Source of the DNA: a virus
Virus record (IMG/VR): IMGVR_UViG_3300033571_015747
Coordinates: 1-20,631 of that record
DNA: 20,631 nucleotides
Reading direction: 5' to 3' (one strand)
The notes beneath the pieces were generated by a model. That model had not been told where the DNA came from. It did no database searches and saw only the letters and a list, made by a program, of their open reading frames with translations. Shown here one piece after another: positions 14,746-20,631 of the stretch. Positions within the stretch are counted from its first letter, which is position 1. Each line of letters opens with the position of its first letter. A program made the position numbers and the translations under genes.

Positions 14746-15071
14746 CAGCCTGGACTAGAGATAAAACCAAAGATTGGATTGCACAATTAGAAAATAGGGT
14801 AGAAGACATCGACTACTACCTTATGGAAACTGTACAATGGTGCGAAGATAATTTTGTATTTGATGACGAAAGGGTATTTGCCTGCGCATTAATGACTGTA
14901 GTTTGGGTCAGCCATATGCGACAGGAACCGTTATCCAAAAGAGAAGCCATGGAACTGCTGGGTGTGCGAGATTGGGAAAACACACCAGACGAAGAATTTT
15001 TGCTAGGACAACAATACAGAGACATGGAGTTACATGAACTTTTAAACAGAGTTGCAAGATTGGGTTTTTAA
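14742..15071 (+). CDS. Hypothetical protein in the Fe-S block
   Basis: This 109-residue protein of unknown function starts at ATGA overlapping the A-type carrier stop (14742). A longer in-frame start at 14715 would overlap by 31 nt. It is acidic and helical throughout ([27 protein letters not shown], then [18 protein letters not shown], then [13 protein letters not shown]). It has two cysteines (34, 49) but no cluster-binding motif. It does not look like IscX, HscB or ferredoxin. The coupling to iscA suggests a role in the same process, as inference only. Confidence 0.6.
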   Translation: MTAWTRDKTKDWIAQLENRVEDIDYYLMETVQWCEDNFVFDDERVFACALMTVVWVSHMRQEPLSKREAMELLGVRDWENTPDEEFLLGQQYRDMELHELLNRVARLGF

Positions 15072-15080
15072 CCAGTTTTG

Positions 15081-15109
15081 TTGACAAAGTTCACTCCTGA
15101 GCATATAAT
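15081..15109 (+). promoter_or_regulatory. Perfect sigma70 promoter, leaderless type
   Basis: TTGACA (15081-15086), a 17-nt spacer and TATAAT (15104-15109) are exact consensus. The ATG at 15116 starts 6 nt later, so the A of ATG is the expected transcription start. No Shine-Dalgarno is visible. A short GGTT/AACC hairpin followed by AGTTTTG just upstream (about 15063-15080) may be a weak terminator for the preceding operon. Confidence 0.8.
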
Positions 15110-15115
15110 AATATC

Positions 15116-15511
15116 ATGAGTATGCATTTAGAAGGTCCTTGGTTGACCACAACAGGCAAGAAAAAAGGCAAGAAGAAATTTGCTTCGGCTGAACACGCTC
15201 GTAAGGCACGTGAGCAAGAAGAATCTTGGAAAGCTCTGCAGAAAAAATGGGCTATAGAAATCGAAACTAAAAAACGTAATCGTGCCTTAACTGCCGAAGA
15301 TCTTTCAACCAAATACAGTTTAAAACCACCCCCAGGTAGAGAAAATCAAAAAATTAACAGTTTACCGTTTACAGGTGGACCTTGTACTAAAGCACCAGAC
15401 AAAGTATATACAGGCACTAAGATTAAAGGCATTGGTACTATGCACAAGTCAAACGCAGTACCAATTTTCTCAGACGAAGAAGCAGTTGAAATTTCTCGTA
15501 TGAGAAGATAA
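15116..15511 (+). CDS. Conserved basic phage protein, 131 aa
   Basis: The N-terminus (MSMHLEGPWLTTTGKKKGKKKF) and the following charged helix (HARKAREQEESWKALQKKW) are typical of a protein that I recall in many marine T4-like phages, without a known function. It is strongly basic in its first 60 residues and has a Pro/Gly-rich second half (LPFTGGPCTKAPDKVYTGTKIKGIGTMHKS). Nucleic-acid binding is plausible. It is driven by a perfect sigma70 promoter as a leaderless mRNA, indicating early expression. The hairpin-rich region begins 14 nt after its stop. Confidence 0.65.
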   Translation: MSMHLEGPWLTTTGKKKGKKKFASAEHARKAREQEESWKALQKKWAIEIETKKRNRALTAEDLSTKYSLKPPPGRENQKINSLPFTGGPCTKAPDKVYTGTKIKGIGTMHKSNAVPIFSDEEAVEISRMRR

Positions 15512-15524
15512 AGTAGCAGTTAAG

Positions 15525-15784
15525 TATAGTTTGATTACGAACTATATAAAAGTACGGTTTCGTAAGAAACTAAGATAGTGGCACAATGGAAGTCAAAAGC
15601 AGAAATTGCGTCCGCGAGTCTTGGCCAATGAGAAACCCGATTTTTCGGGAAGCCATGCTCGCCAAAGATTAAACTCTAATGAAAATTGTTAGAGGGAGGT
15701 CGTTGGAGACAACTCACGAAAACGGGTTCGTGTTGAGCCTAGTTGAGTATCTCCCTTAATGTAATGTAGTAGAAGATCACTACA
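15525..15784 (+). ncRNA. Candidate structured RNA or leader of lysis cassette
   Basis: A 293-nt gap (15512-15804) is filled with short perfect hairpins: TATAGTT/AACTATA (15525-15531, 15540-15546); GTTTC/GAAAC with a GTAA GNRA loop (15557-15570); GCGAG/CTCGC (15614-15618, 15658-15662) enclosing TGGC/GCCA and CCCGA/TCGGG with a T4 loop; CTCTAA/TTAGAG (15674-15679, 15689-15694); GAGGGAG/CTCCCTT (15692-15698, 15751-15757) enclosing GTTG-GAGA-CAAC (15702-15713) and CACGAA/TTCGTG (15715-15732); TGTAGT/ACTACA (15765-15784). Two GNRA tetraloops and a closed three-way junction suggest a real folded RNA. The last stem competes with the Shine-Dalgarno of the endolysin (15792-15798), so a cis-regulatory leader is the favoured reading. 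A free phage ncRNA is the alternative. It is not a tRNA, tmRNA, RNase P RNA or 4.5S RNA by inspection. Confidence 0.55.
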
Positions 15785-15804
15785 CCAAATGAAAGGAGAA
15801 GAAT

Positions 15805-16374
15805 ATGGAAAAAGTAGTAAAATTTGGTTCCTATACACTGGGACTGATAGCCGTGATATTTTTGGTTCAGCAATTAACCACAACCAAATTTGTCACCCTA
15901 AAAGAAAAGAATGGCTATTATAGCCAAGATGTTGTTTCTATCAAAACTAGAGAACAACAATTAGATTGCCTAGCAATCAATATCTACCGTGAAGCAGGTT
16001 ATGAGCCGTTCGAAGGTAAAGTTGCTGTGGCGCAGGTCACTATGAATCGTGTGGCTACAGGACAGTTTGGCAAAGACGTTTGCGGAGTAGTTTATCAAAA
16101 AAACGTGGTCATGGAACGAGTAGTCTGCCAATTTTCTTGGGCATGTGATTCAGTGCATAGAAACAGACCAGTCAACCAAGCCGCATACCGTGAAAGTTAT
16201 GAAGTAGCCAAAAAAGTATTGTTAGAAGGTTTTAGACTTAGCATTCTCAAAGAAGCACTATATTATCATGCCAACTATGTAAATCCGAGATGGCAGTTAG
16301 AAAAAATCGGACAGATAGGCAATCATATTTTTTACAAACCAAAAGATAAAGGACCATCGTATGCCAAACTTTGA
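15805..16374 (+). CDS. SleB-type cell wall hydrolase (endolysin)
   Basis: This 189-residue protein has a hydrophobic N-terminal anchor (about residues 8-24), then a Hydrolase_2/SleB-like domain from about residue 54. The motif LAINIYREAGYEPFEGKVAVAQVTMNRV carries the likely catalytic Glu63. Further landmarks are CQFSWACD (108-115) and ALYYHANYVNPRW near the C-terminus. SleB enzymes are lytic transglycosylases of peptidoglycan. The N-terminal helix may act as a signal-anchor-release sequence or signal peptide, letting the enzyme be exported without a holin. A strong AAAGGAG (15792-15798) sets the start. The structured leader precedes it, and the next gene overlaps by 14 nt, giving a lysis cassette. 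Confidence 0.8.
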   Translation: MEKVVKFGSYTLGLIAVIFLVQQLTTTKFVTLKEKNGYYSQDVVSIKTREQQLDCLAINIYREAGYEPFEGKVAVAQVTMNRVATGQFGKDVCGVVYQKNVVMERVVCQFSWACDSVHRNRPVNQAAYRESYEVAKKVLLEGFRLSILKEALYYHANYVNPRWQLEKIGQIGNHIFYKPKDKGPSYAKL

Positions 16375-16666
16375 TATCCAAAATGTCAAACAGTTTTTTA
16401 TAGAAAAGTTTAGTCACATCAGTGCAGAAGCAACAGGATGGCTAGCAGTTATAGTTCTACACTCTAGTACTATTCCTAGTTTGCTGGCAGTAATGGCAGG
16501 ATTAACCGATCGTTTGCCCTCGGTAGATTTGGTTTTACTAGTTTGGGCAGGCCTTAGTTTGTTGTTTGTCAAAGCCGCTGTCCAAAAGGATATGTTAAAC
16601 TTAGTTACTATTGGATTTGGCTTTATAGTTCAAGCAATTTTGATGGCACTGATATTTTTTAAGTAA
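16361..16666 (+). CDS. Small three-TM protein, holin candidate
   Basis: This 101-residue protein has three hydrophobic helices (about residues 25-47, 55-74, 80-100), a short polar N-terminus and few charges. Size, topology and the 14-nt overlap with the endolysin gene fit a class I holin that would permeabilise the inner membrane for lysis. It matches no family I can name, and other small membrane proteins are possible. A UUCG hairpin follows its stop. Confidence 0.6.
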   Translation: MPNFDIQNVKQFFIEKFSHISAEATGWLAVIVLHSSTIPSLLAVMAGLTDRLPSVDLVLLVWAGLSLLFVKAAVQKDMLNLVTIGFGFIVQAILMALIFFK

Positions 16667-16684
16667 TTTCGAAACTCAAACCAG

Positions 16685-16713
16685 TTGACACCACCTTCGG
16701 GTGGTGTTATACT
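16685..16713 (+). promoter_or_regulatory. Sigma70-type promoter with hairpin in the spacer
   Basis: TTGACA (16685-16690), a 17-nt spacer and TATACT (16708-16713) are close to consensus. The spacer is a perfect hairpin (see 16688-16707). The predicted start near 16720 leaves about a 29-nt leader with AAAGG (16738-16742) before the ATG at 16749. Confidence 0.7.
16688..16707 (+). terminator. UUCG hairpin nested in a promoter
   Basis: Eight perfect base pairs (ACACCACC with GGTGGTGT) close a TTCG loop with the canonical C-G closing pair, an unusually stable RNA hairpin. It comes 21 nt after the holin stop and is followed by TATACTTTATATT, only a poor T-run. It could be an upstream terminator or a 3'-end protector that shares DNA with the next promoter. 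Confidence 0.5.
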
Positions 16714-16748
16714 TTATATTGTCGTAATTCACACACAGAAAGGCAAGT

Positions 16749-17228
16749 ATGAAAAAGGCACTAGTAGTTGGTTTGGTAGCCATGGCTATCACTGGTTGTA
16801 GTTCTATGAAGACCATTCCCGAGCGTAAGTCTTATGCTCAACCAAGTTGGTATCAGGAATGTGTTCAAAGTGGAGCCAAAGGTTACTTTTGGTGGAAAAA
16901 AGAATTTGCGTATGCCTGCGGCGGTGGCGAAAGTCTTCATGCACAGGCCGCTGAAGAGCAGATGTATGCTATCGCTATGAATAACTTTGCTAAACGCATT
17001 AACGGTACGGTGAATAGTGAAACAACCATTGATATCAAAGACGACAAAAAGACGACTCGTACTTTGGTTTCATATAAAGTTTCTGACACTGTAATCCGTG
17101 AACATTTGAAAACTGAGACTGCTCATTTTACAATGAATGGCCGTCACTATACTTTTGTGCGTCTCGAGATGCCTAAGAGTGTGTTTGATACTTTAATTAC
17201 TGAAGCCAAAGCCAAGAAAGCACAGTAA
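16749..17228 (+). CDS. Lipoprotein, LPP20-like
   Basis: This 159-residue exported lipoprotein starts with a signal peptide MKKALVVGLVAMAITGC and the lipobox ITGC, with lipid attachment at Cys17. The mature part resembles LPP20-type lipoproteins, with AEEQMYAIAMNNFAKRINGTVNSETT (about 68-93) as the conserved helix-strand element, then beta strands to the end. It would be anchored in the outer or inner membrane. In phages such genes can be spanins, surface-masking or superinfection-exclusion proteins, but none is shown. It has its own promoter and a 1-nt overlap with the following lipoprotein gene. Confidence 0.65.
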   Translation: MKKALVVGLVAMAITGCSSMKTIPERKSYAQPSWYQECVQSGAKGYFWWKKEFAYACGGGESLHAQAAEEQMYAIAMNNFAKRINGTVNSETTIDIKDDKKTTRTLVSYKVSDTVIREHLKTETAHFTMNGRHYTFVRLEMPKSVFDTLITEAKAKKAQ

Positions 17229-17587
17229 TGAACAATTACCGTACAAAAAATTACCTGTGGGTAGTTATACTGAGTATAGCGGTTATAGTGCTATTATCAG
17301 GATGTGCCAGTAATTCTAAAAAAATAACTGGACTAGAACCACAATATTGCTATACTAATCAAGAAATTGATTTGGAAAATGGCAAGAAAGTTTCTAGTCG
17401 CACACGGGTAGAATGTACTGATGACAGGACTCGACAACTGTTTCAGGCTCGCAGTGGTATTGCTCGTGATTGTGTTGAGTTTAGTTTTCCAGTAAATCGT
17501 AGAGGACAATTAGTTGAGGAAAGAGCATATGCTTGCCAAAAGTTTTCAGGTACTTACGAAGTTTTTAATCCTAATATCGCTCGCTAG
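17228..17587 (+). CDS. Second lipoprotein, cysteine-containing
   Basis: This 119-residue protein has a hydrophobic segment (residues 9-24) ending in the lipobox LSGC (Cys26). Four further cysteines (Cys41, Cys63, Cys82, Cys103) in the mature domain could form two disulfides in the periplasm. The start overlaps the previous stop by 1 nt. The gene overlaps the next by 59 nt, an arrangement seen in spanin pairs. No known domain is recognised in the mature part (YCYTNQEIDLENGKK...). An o-spanin or a surface-modifying role is possible. Confidence 0.6.
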   Translation: MNNYRTKNYLWVVILSIAVIVLLSGCASNSKKITGLEPQYCYTNQEIDLENGKKVSSRTRVECTDDRTRQLFQARSGIARDCVEFSFPVNRRGQLVEERAYACQKFSGTYEVFNPNIAR

Positions 17588-17972
17588 TCCTGCGGTAGCC
17601 AGGGATATTTTTACACCTATTAGTGCTACTAATGGAATTAGGCAGGATTATCAAGCCAATACTGGATTTATCGATTTGGCTGTAAATTTAGGCAAATTTC
17701 TTAGCAGTCAGTTAGACCGCGAGGATCAGCAGACGCATACTATGGCTGTACTGTTTGCTATGGAAAATGCTGACAATGGTGAAACAACTGTGTGGTATAA
17801 TAATAGAAATGACACTGCTGGCCGTATTCGTGTTATACTAACACAGCCAGTACAGGGCGGTTATTGTAGACGGTTTGTCACAGAGGTTCGCATGGGTAAA
17901 ACTGTGCGTGAGTATAATGAACAAGGATGTAGAACAATAGATAGTCGGTTTTGGAATTTCAACGGCCGATAA
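17529..17972 (+). CDS. Exported protein with 17-kDa-antigen-like domain
   Basis: This 147-residue protein has a signal peptide ending at about AVA-RD (residue 24), so it is probably soluble or outer-membrane associated. The C-terminal part (about residues 80-138) contains AMENADNGETTVWYN and GGYCRRFVTEVRMGKTVREYNEQGCR, the CR...GCR pattern of the 17-kDa surface antigen domain of Rickettsia and other alphaproteobacteria. I start at ATG 17529 because GAGGA at 17516-17520 is well spaced; an in-frame TTG at 17514 is less likely. It overlaps the previous gene by 59 nt. The domain suggests a host-derived envelope protein, possibly for exclusion of other phages. Confidence 0.7.
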   Translation: MLAKSFQVLTKFLILISLASPAVARDIFTPISATNGIRQDYQANTGFIDLAVNLGKFLSSQLDREDQQTHTMAVLFAMENADNGETTVWYNNRNDTAGRIRVILTQPVQGGYCRRFVTEVRMGKTVREYNEQGCRTIDSRFWNFNGR

Positions 17973-17975
17973 ATA
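17968..17975 (+). promoter_or_regulatory. Late promoter box GATAAATA
   Basis: GATAAATA overlaps the previous stop codon and stands 7 nt before the ATG at 17983. No Shine-Dalgarno is visible, so it is another leaderless-type late promoter. Confidence 0.6.
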
Positions 17976-17982
17976 TTAGATT

Positions 17983-19305
17983 ATGGTATTCGCATACTTA
18001 CTAGCATTTACTGGGTTAACACTATCGGCTGTAGCCATCTACTACAGCGTTATCGGATTGACCGCAGTATTTGCCGCGGCATTTTGGCCTGTAGTTATTA
18101 TGGGCACTACGTTAGAAGTTGCCAAACTAGTAGCCGCTAGTTGGCTCAAAATGTATTGGGAAAAGATTCCAAGAACTATGAAGATTTACATGACCTCTGC
18201 GGTCGTAGTTCTTATGGTAATCACCAGTATGGGTATTTTTGGTTTTCTAAGCAAAGCACACTTAGATCAAAGTATTGTCAGTGGTGATGTTGTTGATAAG
18301 GTTGCTATAATTGACGAAAAAATTAAAACACAGAGAGACAACATTGAAGCCTCTCGCAAAGCACTGAGACAGATGGATGAAGCCGTGGATCAAACCATGG
18401 CTCGTTCTAGTTCCGAACAAGGTGCAGATAAAGCAGCCGCACTACGTAGACAGCAACAAAGAGAAAGAACTAATCTACAAAATGACATAGCCAAAGCACA
18501 GACAGAAATTAGTAAACTTAATGAACAACGAGCACCGATTGCTAAAGAACTACGTGCCGTTGAAGCAGAAGTTGGCCCGATCAAGTATATTGCTAAACTA
18601 ATCTACGGTGATAACCCAGATGCTAATATATTAGAAAAGGCAGTTACTTGGGTTATTATGATTATTGTGTTTGTATTTGACCCGTTGGCTGTTTTAATGT
18701 TGCTGGGCGCACAGATGACCTGGCAGTGGAAAAAAGATGAAGATCAAGTATCTGACGAGATGGCCAGTGACCTTTATGAAATAAATCAGCCTAAGGATTG
18801 GCTAGATGAACAAGCAGACGATTTAACTAAAGCGTTTGAAGACTATCCTGAAAAAGTTGTAAAAAAAGAAAGCAACGATCCTCACCCTCCGGGATGGATG
18901 TTTAGATCTGTAACTGGCGCAGACACTGCTCCAGAAAAATTTGGACTGAAAAAAGAATCTGAATATAAAGTGGTTGACGATTCCGACGAGGAAATGTTTG
19001 ATGCCAATGCTCACGCTCGTAATCACATACCTGCAGAAGAACAAGATATAGTTGACACTGTTGGCCTGGAAAACTGGAACAAGATGGTCGAAGAAGCAGA
19101 AAAAGCCGTAGAAGAAGAAAAAGAAAAAGAACGTATGCGTCTTTGGAAAGAACAAAATCCAGATTCAACTATTAAGAGCGAACAACTTAAAAAATCAGTA
19201 GGAGCCATAGACGAAGTTCCTTGGAATAAAGAAGATCTTTCAAAAAAAAAGACAACCTACATGATCAAGGATCACAACAAACAGATCAAGAAGACCAAAG
19301 AATAG
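17983..19305 (+). CDS. Membrane protein with periplasmic coiled coil
   Basis: This 440-residue protein has three N-terminal membrane helices (about residues 3-25, 27-50, 68-90), a long charged coiled coil (about 105-190), a fourth membrane helix (about 220-245) and an acidic, Lys/Glu-rich cytoplasmic tail. I recall similar proteins of unknown function in marine T4-like phages. It may remodel or seal the host membrane during infection; that is inference. It is expressed from a late promoter as a leaderless mRNA. The zero frame ends KKTKE-stop, but the -1 frame carries an open tail that overlaps it from an A9G run. Confidence 0.65.
   Translation: MVFAYLLAFTGLTLSAVAIYYSVIGLTAVFAAAFWPVVIMGTTLEVAKLVAASWLKMYWEKIPRTMKIYMTSAVVVLMVITSMGIFGFLSKAHLDQSIVSGDVVDKVAIIDEKIKTQRDNIEASRKALRQMDEAVDQTMARSSSEQGADKAAALRRQQQRERTNLQNDIAKAQTEISKLNEQRAPIAKELRAVEAEVGPIKYIAKLIYGDNPDANILEKAVTWVIMIIVFVFDPLAVLMLLGAQMTWQWKKDEDQVSDEMASDLYEINQPKDWLDEQADDLTKAFEDYPEKVVKKESNDPHPPGWMFRSVTGADTAPEKFGLKKESEYKVVDDSDEEMFDANAHARNHIPAEEQDIVDTVGLENWNKMVEEAEKAVEEEKEKERMRLWKEQNPDSTIKSEQLKKSVGAIDEVPWNKEDLSKKKTTYMIKDHNKQIKKTKE
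19242..19251 (+). promoter_or_regulatory. Second A9G run, possible -1 slip site
   Basis: A9G occurs here in the same codon register as at 2696-2705, so the zero frame again contains A-AAA-AAG. The -1 frame is open from 19230 to 19382. Unlike the first case the zero frame stays open for 17 further codons. The shift could therefore also lie anywhere up to the stop at 19303, including a single missing base in GAATAGG. Confidence 0.4.
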
Positions 19306-19385
19306 GATATGTACAAAACTCCGAACAAGACGAAAGTACTCTTTGGCAACGAATTCAAATGAAAAAACAACAAGATGGCAAATAA
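19251..19385 (+). CDS. Possible -1 tail of the membrane protein
   Basis: Read from the A9G run the -1 frame gives 44 residues to TAA at 19383-19385. The last 27 (IGYVQNSEQDESTLWQRIQM...) look like natural protein and would follow KKTKE smoothly if one base were missing near 19302. Its stop would overlap the next gene's ATG (19375) by 11 nt, the usual spacing in this genome, whereas without it a 69-nt gap remains. It is either a frameshifted tail or the sign of an indel. A 17-codon frame from ATG 19309 is the weak alternative. Confidence 0.4.
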   Translation, partial: DNLHDQGSQQTDQEDQRIGYVQNSEQDESTLWQRIQMKKQQDGK

Positions 19386-19755
19386 AATAACACTAGTTAC
19401 TCCACCAGACGTGATATTAAACCGCGTCCAAACTATATTATTAATAACACCTAGCCAAGATATTAAAAATAGTTTAGAACACTTTCTTGGCACTATAAAA
19501 GCCAATATAAATGTTTACATTTATGATGAAAACCAAACGGACCATAAATGGTTGTTAAGTGTGGCTGTTAGAGCAACCGCTGTGATTATAGATTGTGACA
19601 ATGTTCCAGAAAATCTCAGCCACTTTTTGTCATATATAATTAGTATGCCGAATACATACTATAGAATCACGGACCCTAAAGTAGATTATTTGTTAATTAA
19701 TCCAAACAAGTTTCATGATTTCCCAGACCTAAGGACTAAGATAAAATCAGCATGA
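19375..19755 (+). CDS. Hypothetical phage protein, 126 aa
   Basis: This 126-residue alpha/beta protein of unknown function contains alternating strands and helices ([60 protein letters not shown]). The pattern resembles a receiver- or Rossmann-like fold without visible active-site residues. It precedes the bS21 gene with a 4-nt overlap (ATGA), which suggests joint expression and perhaps a ribosome-related role. The start has no clear Shine-Dalgarno and probably depends on upstream translation. Confidence 0.6.
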   Translation: MANKITLVTPPDVILNRVQTILLITPSQDIKNSLEHFLGTIKANINVYIYDENQTDHKWLLSVAVRATAVIIDCDNVPENLSHFLSYIISMPNTYYRITDPKVDYLLINPNKFHDFPDLRTKIKSA

Positions 19756-19982
19756 GTATGAAAATATTTGGAAATACAGTATTTGTAAAAGACGGTGAAC
19801 CGTTCGAAAAAGCCCTGCGCAAATTTAAAAAGAAAGTGCAGGACAGTGGACTACTACAGGATTTGCGTGATCGCGAATTCTATGAAAAGCCTACTACAGC
19901 TCGTAAACGTAAGAAATCTGCGGCTAAAAATCGCTGGCAGAAACAAGTACGTTCTCAGCAATTACCAAAAAAAATGTATTAA
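19752..19982 (+). CDS. Ribosomal protein bS21 homologue
   Basis: This 76-residue protein is a clear bS21 homologue. It has the [20 protein letters not shown] core (about 11-29), followed by [18 protein letters not shown] (about 38-55) and a basic tail. bS21 sits at the mRNA exit near the anti-Shine-Dalgarno of 16S rRNA and affects initiation. Phage-encoded bS21 has been reported for marine and giant phages, and the usual hypothesis is preferential translation of phage mRNA. Here this is pertinent because many messages appear leaderless. The start overlaps the previous stop by 4 nt. An alternative ATG lies two codons on (19758). Confidence 0.9.
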   Translation: MSMKIFGNTVFVKDGEPFEKALRKFKKKVQDSGLLQDLRDREFYEKPTTARKRKKSAAKNRWQKQVRSQQLPKKMY

Positions 19983-19996
19983 TCTGAAAACTCAGA

Positions 19997-20004
19997 TATA
20001 AATA
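19997..20004 (+). promoter_or_regulatory. Perfect T4-late box TATAAATA
   Basis: An exact late consensus 15 nt after the bS21 stop. It gives an approximately 75-nt leader before dnaK with two hairpins and a strong Shine-Dalgarno (AAAGGAG, 20074-20080). Confidence 0.65.
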
Positions 20005-20010
20005 TGAATG

Positions 20011-20050
20011 TATAGTGCCATATGGGCTATACACTATAGGGTGTTTACCC
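20011..20050 (+). other. Tandem hairpins in the dnaK leader
   Basis: TATAGTG (20011-20017) can pair with CACTATA (20032-20038), or its TATAG with CTATA (20027-20031), two exclusive hairpins. GGGT/ACCC (20039-20042 with 20047-20050) makes a second small stem. They lie more than 20 nt from the Shine-Dalgarno and do not occlude it. Confidence 0.4.
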
Positions 20051-20059
20051 AAAATTTAA

Positions 20060-20631
<572 letters not shown>

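Noticed and set aside
15692-15757. A tRNA-like 66-nt segment with a 7-bp acceptor-like stem
   Set aside because: It lacks a T-arm with TTC, a proper anticodon arm and a normal length; the inner hairpins do not form a cloverleaf.
15586-15759. Two short frames (15586-15672, 28 aa; 15679-15759, 26 aa) inside the structured region
   Set aside because: Neither has a Shine-Dalgarno, such lengths arise easily by chance, and the hairpins explain the region better; conservation could revive them.
19309-19362. A 17-codon gene after the membrane protein
   Set aside because: It has only a weak upstream AGGA and overlaps the more protein-like -1 tail; treated as chance.

Overview
The window is best read as part of a large, tailed, T4-like (myovirus-type) phage genome, probably marine and infecting a Gram-negative host. 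I infer this from four things. Small genes are densely packed and overlapping. T4-late-type promoter boxes (TATAAATA and relatives) alternate with strong sigma70-type promoters. Virion genes (a tail fibre/spike with an Mtd-like N-terminus and a PAAR spike tip) sit beside a class Ia ribonucleotide reductase pair and a lysis cassette. Finally there are many host-derived metabolic and translation genes. The DNA is AT-rich (about 40% G+C by eye). The alphaproteobacterial flavour of DnaK and the 17-kDa-surface-antigen domain suggest an alphaproteobacterial host, but that is inference from memory of the families.

Layout. 1-3028: small phage genes, including a nucleotidyltransferase-fold protein, then a 346-residue protein that ends exactly at an A9G slippery run with a 107-codon open -1 extension. 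3025-3748: a leaderless RecB-like exonuclease. 3778-5468: a beta-helix tail fibre and a terminator. 5527-10246: a nucleotide/redox operon: nrdA, nrdB, glutaredoxin, a cysteine-less glutaredoxin paralogue, a short Rossmann protein and a small beta-barrel candidate. 10243-12341, minus strand: a PAAR tip and a long Ala/Gly-rich protein. 12344-15071: an iron-sulfur/oxidative-stress cassette: HAD nucleotidase, A-type carrier, two tiny Lys/Arg-rich peptides, superoxide dismutase, IscU, a second A-type carrier and an unknown gene. 15081-15511: a conserved basic phage protein. 15512-15804: a gene-free but hairpin-dense stretch that looks like a structured RNA or leader. 15805-17972: SleB-type endolysin, holin candidate and three exported proteins. 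17968-19385: a membrane coiled-coil protein with a second A9G run and an open -1 tail. 19375-20631: an unknown gene, ribosomal protein bS21 and the start of dnaK, which is cut off by the window end.

How it may fit together (inference). The phage boosts dNTP supply (RNR plus glutaredoxin), supports metal-cofactor assembly and oxidative-stress defence (IscU, two A-type carriers, SOD, possibly DnaK as the Hsp70 partner), retunes translation (bS21) and then lyses the cell. Seven promoters, three sigma70-like and four late-like, lie 4-7 nt from a start codon, which predicts leaderless mRNAs. The most unusual candidates are the structured RNA ahead of the lysis genes, the paired A9G frameshift sites, the leaderless promoter architecture and the Fe-S/redox cassette with its two micro-proteins.
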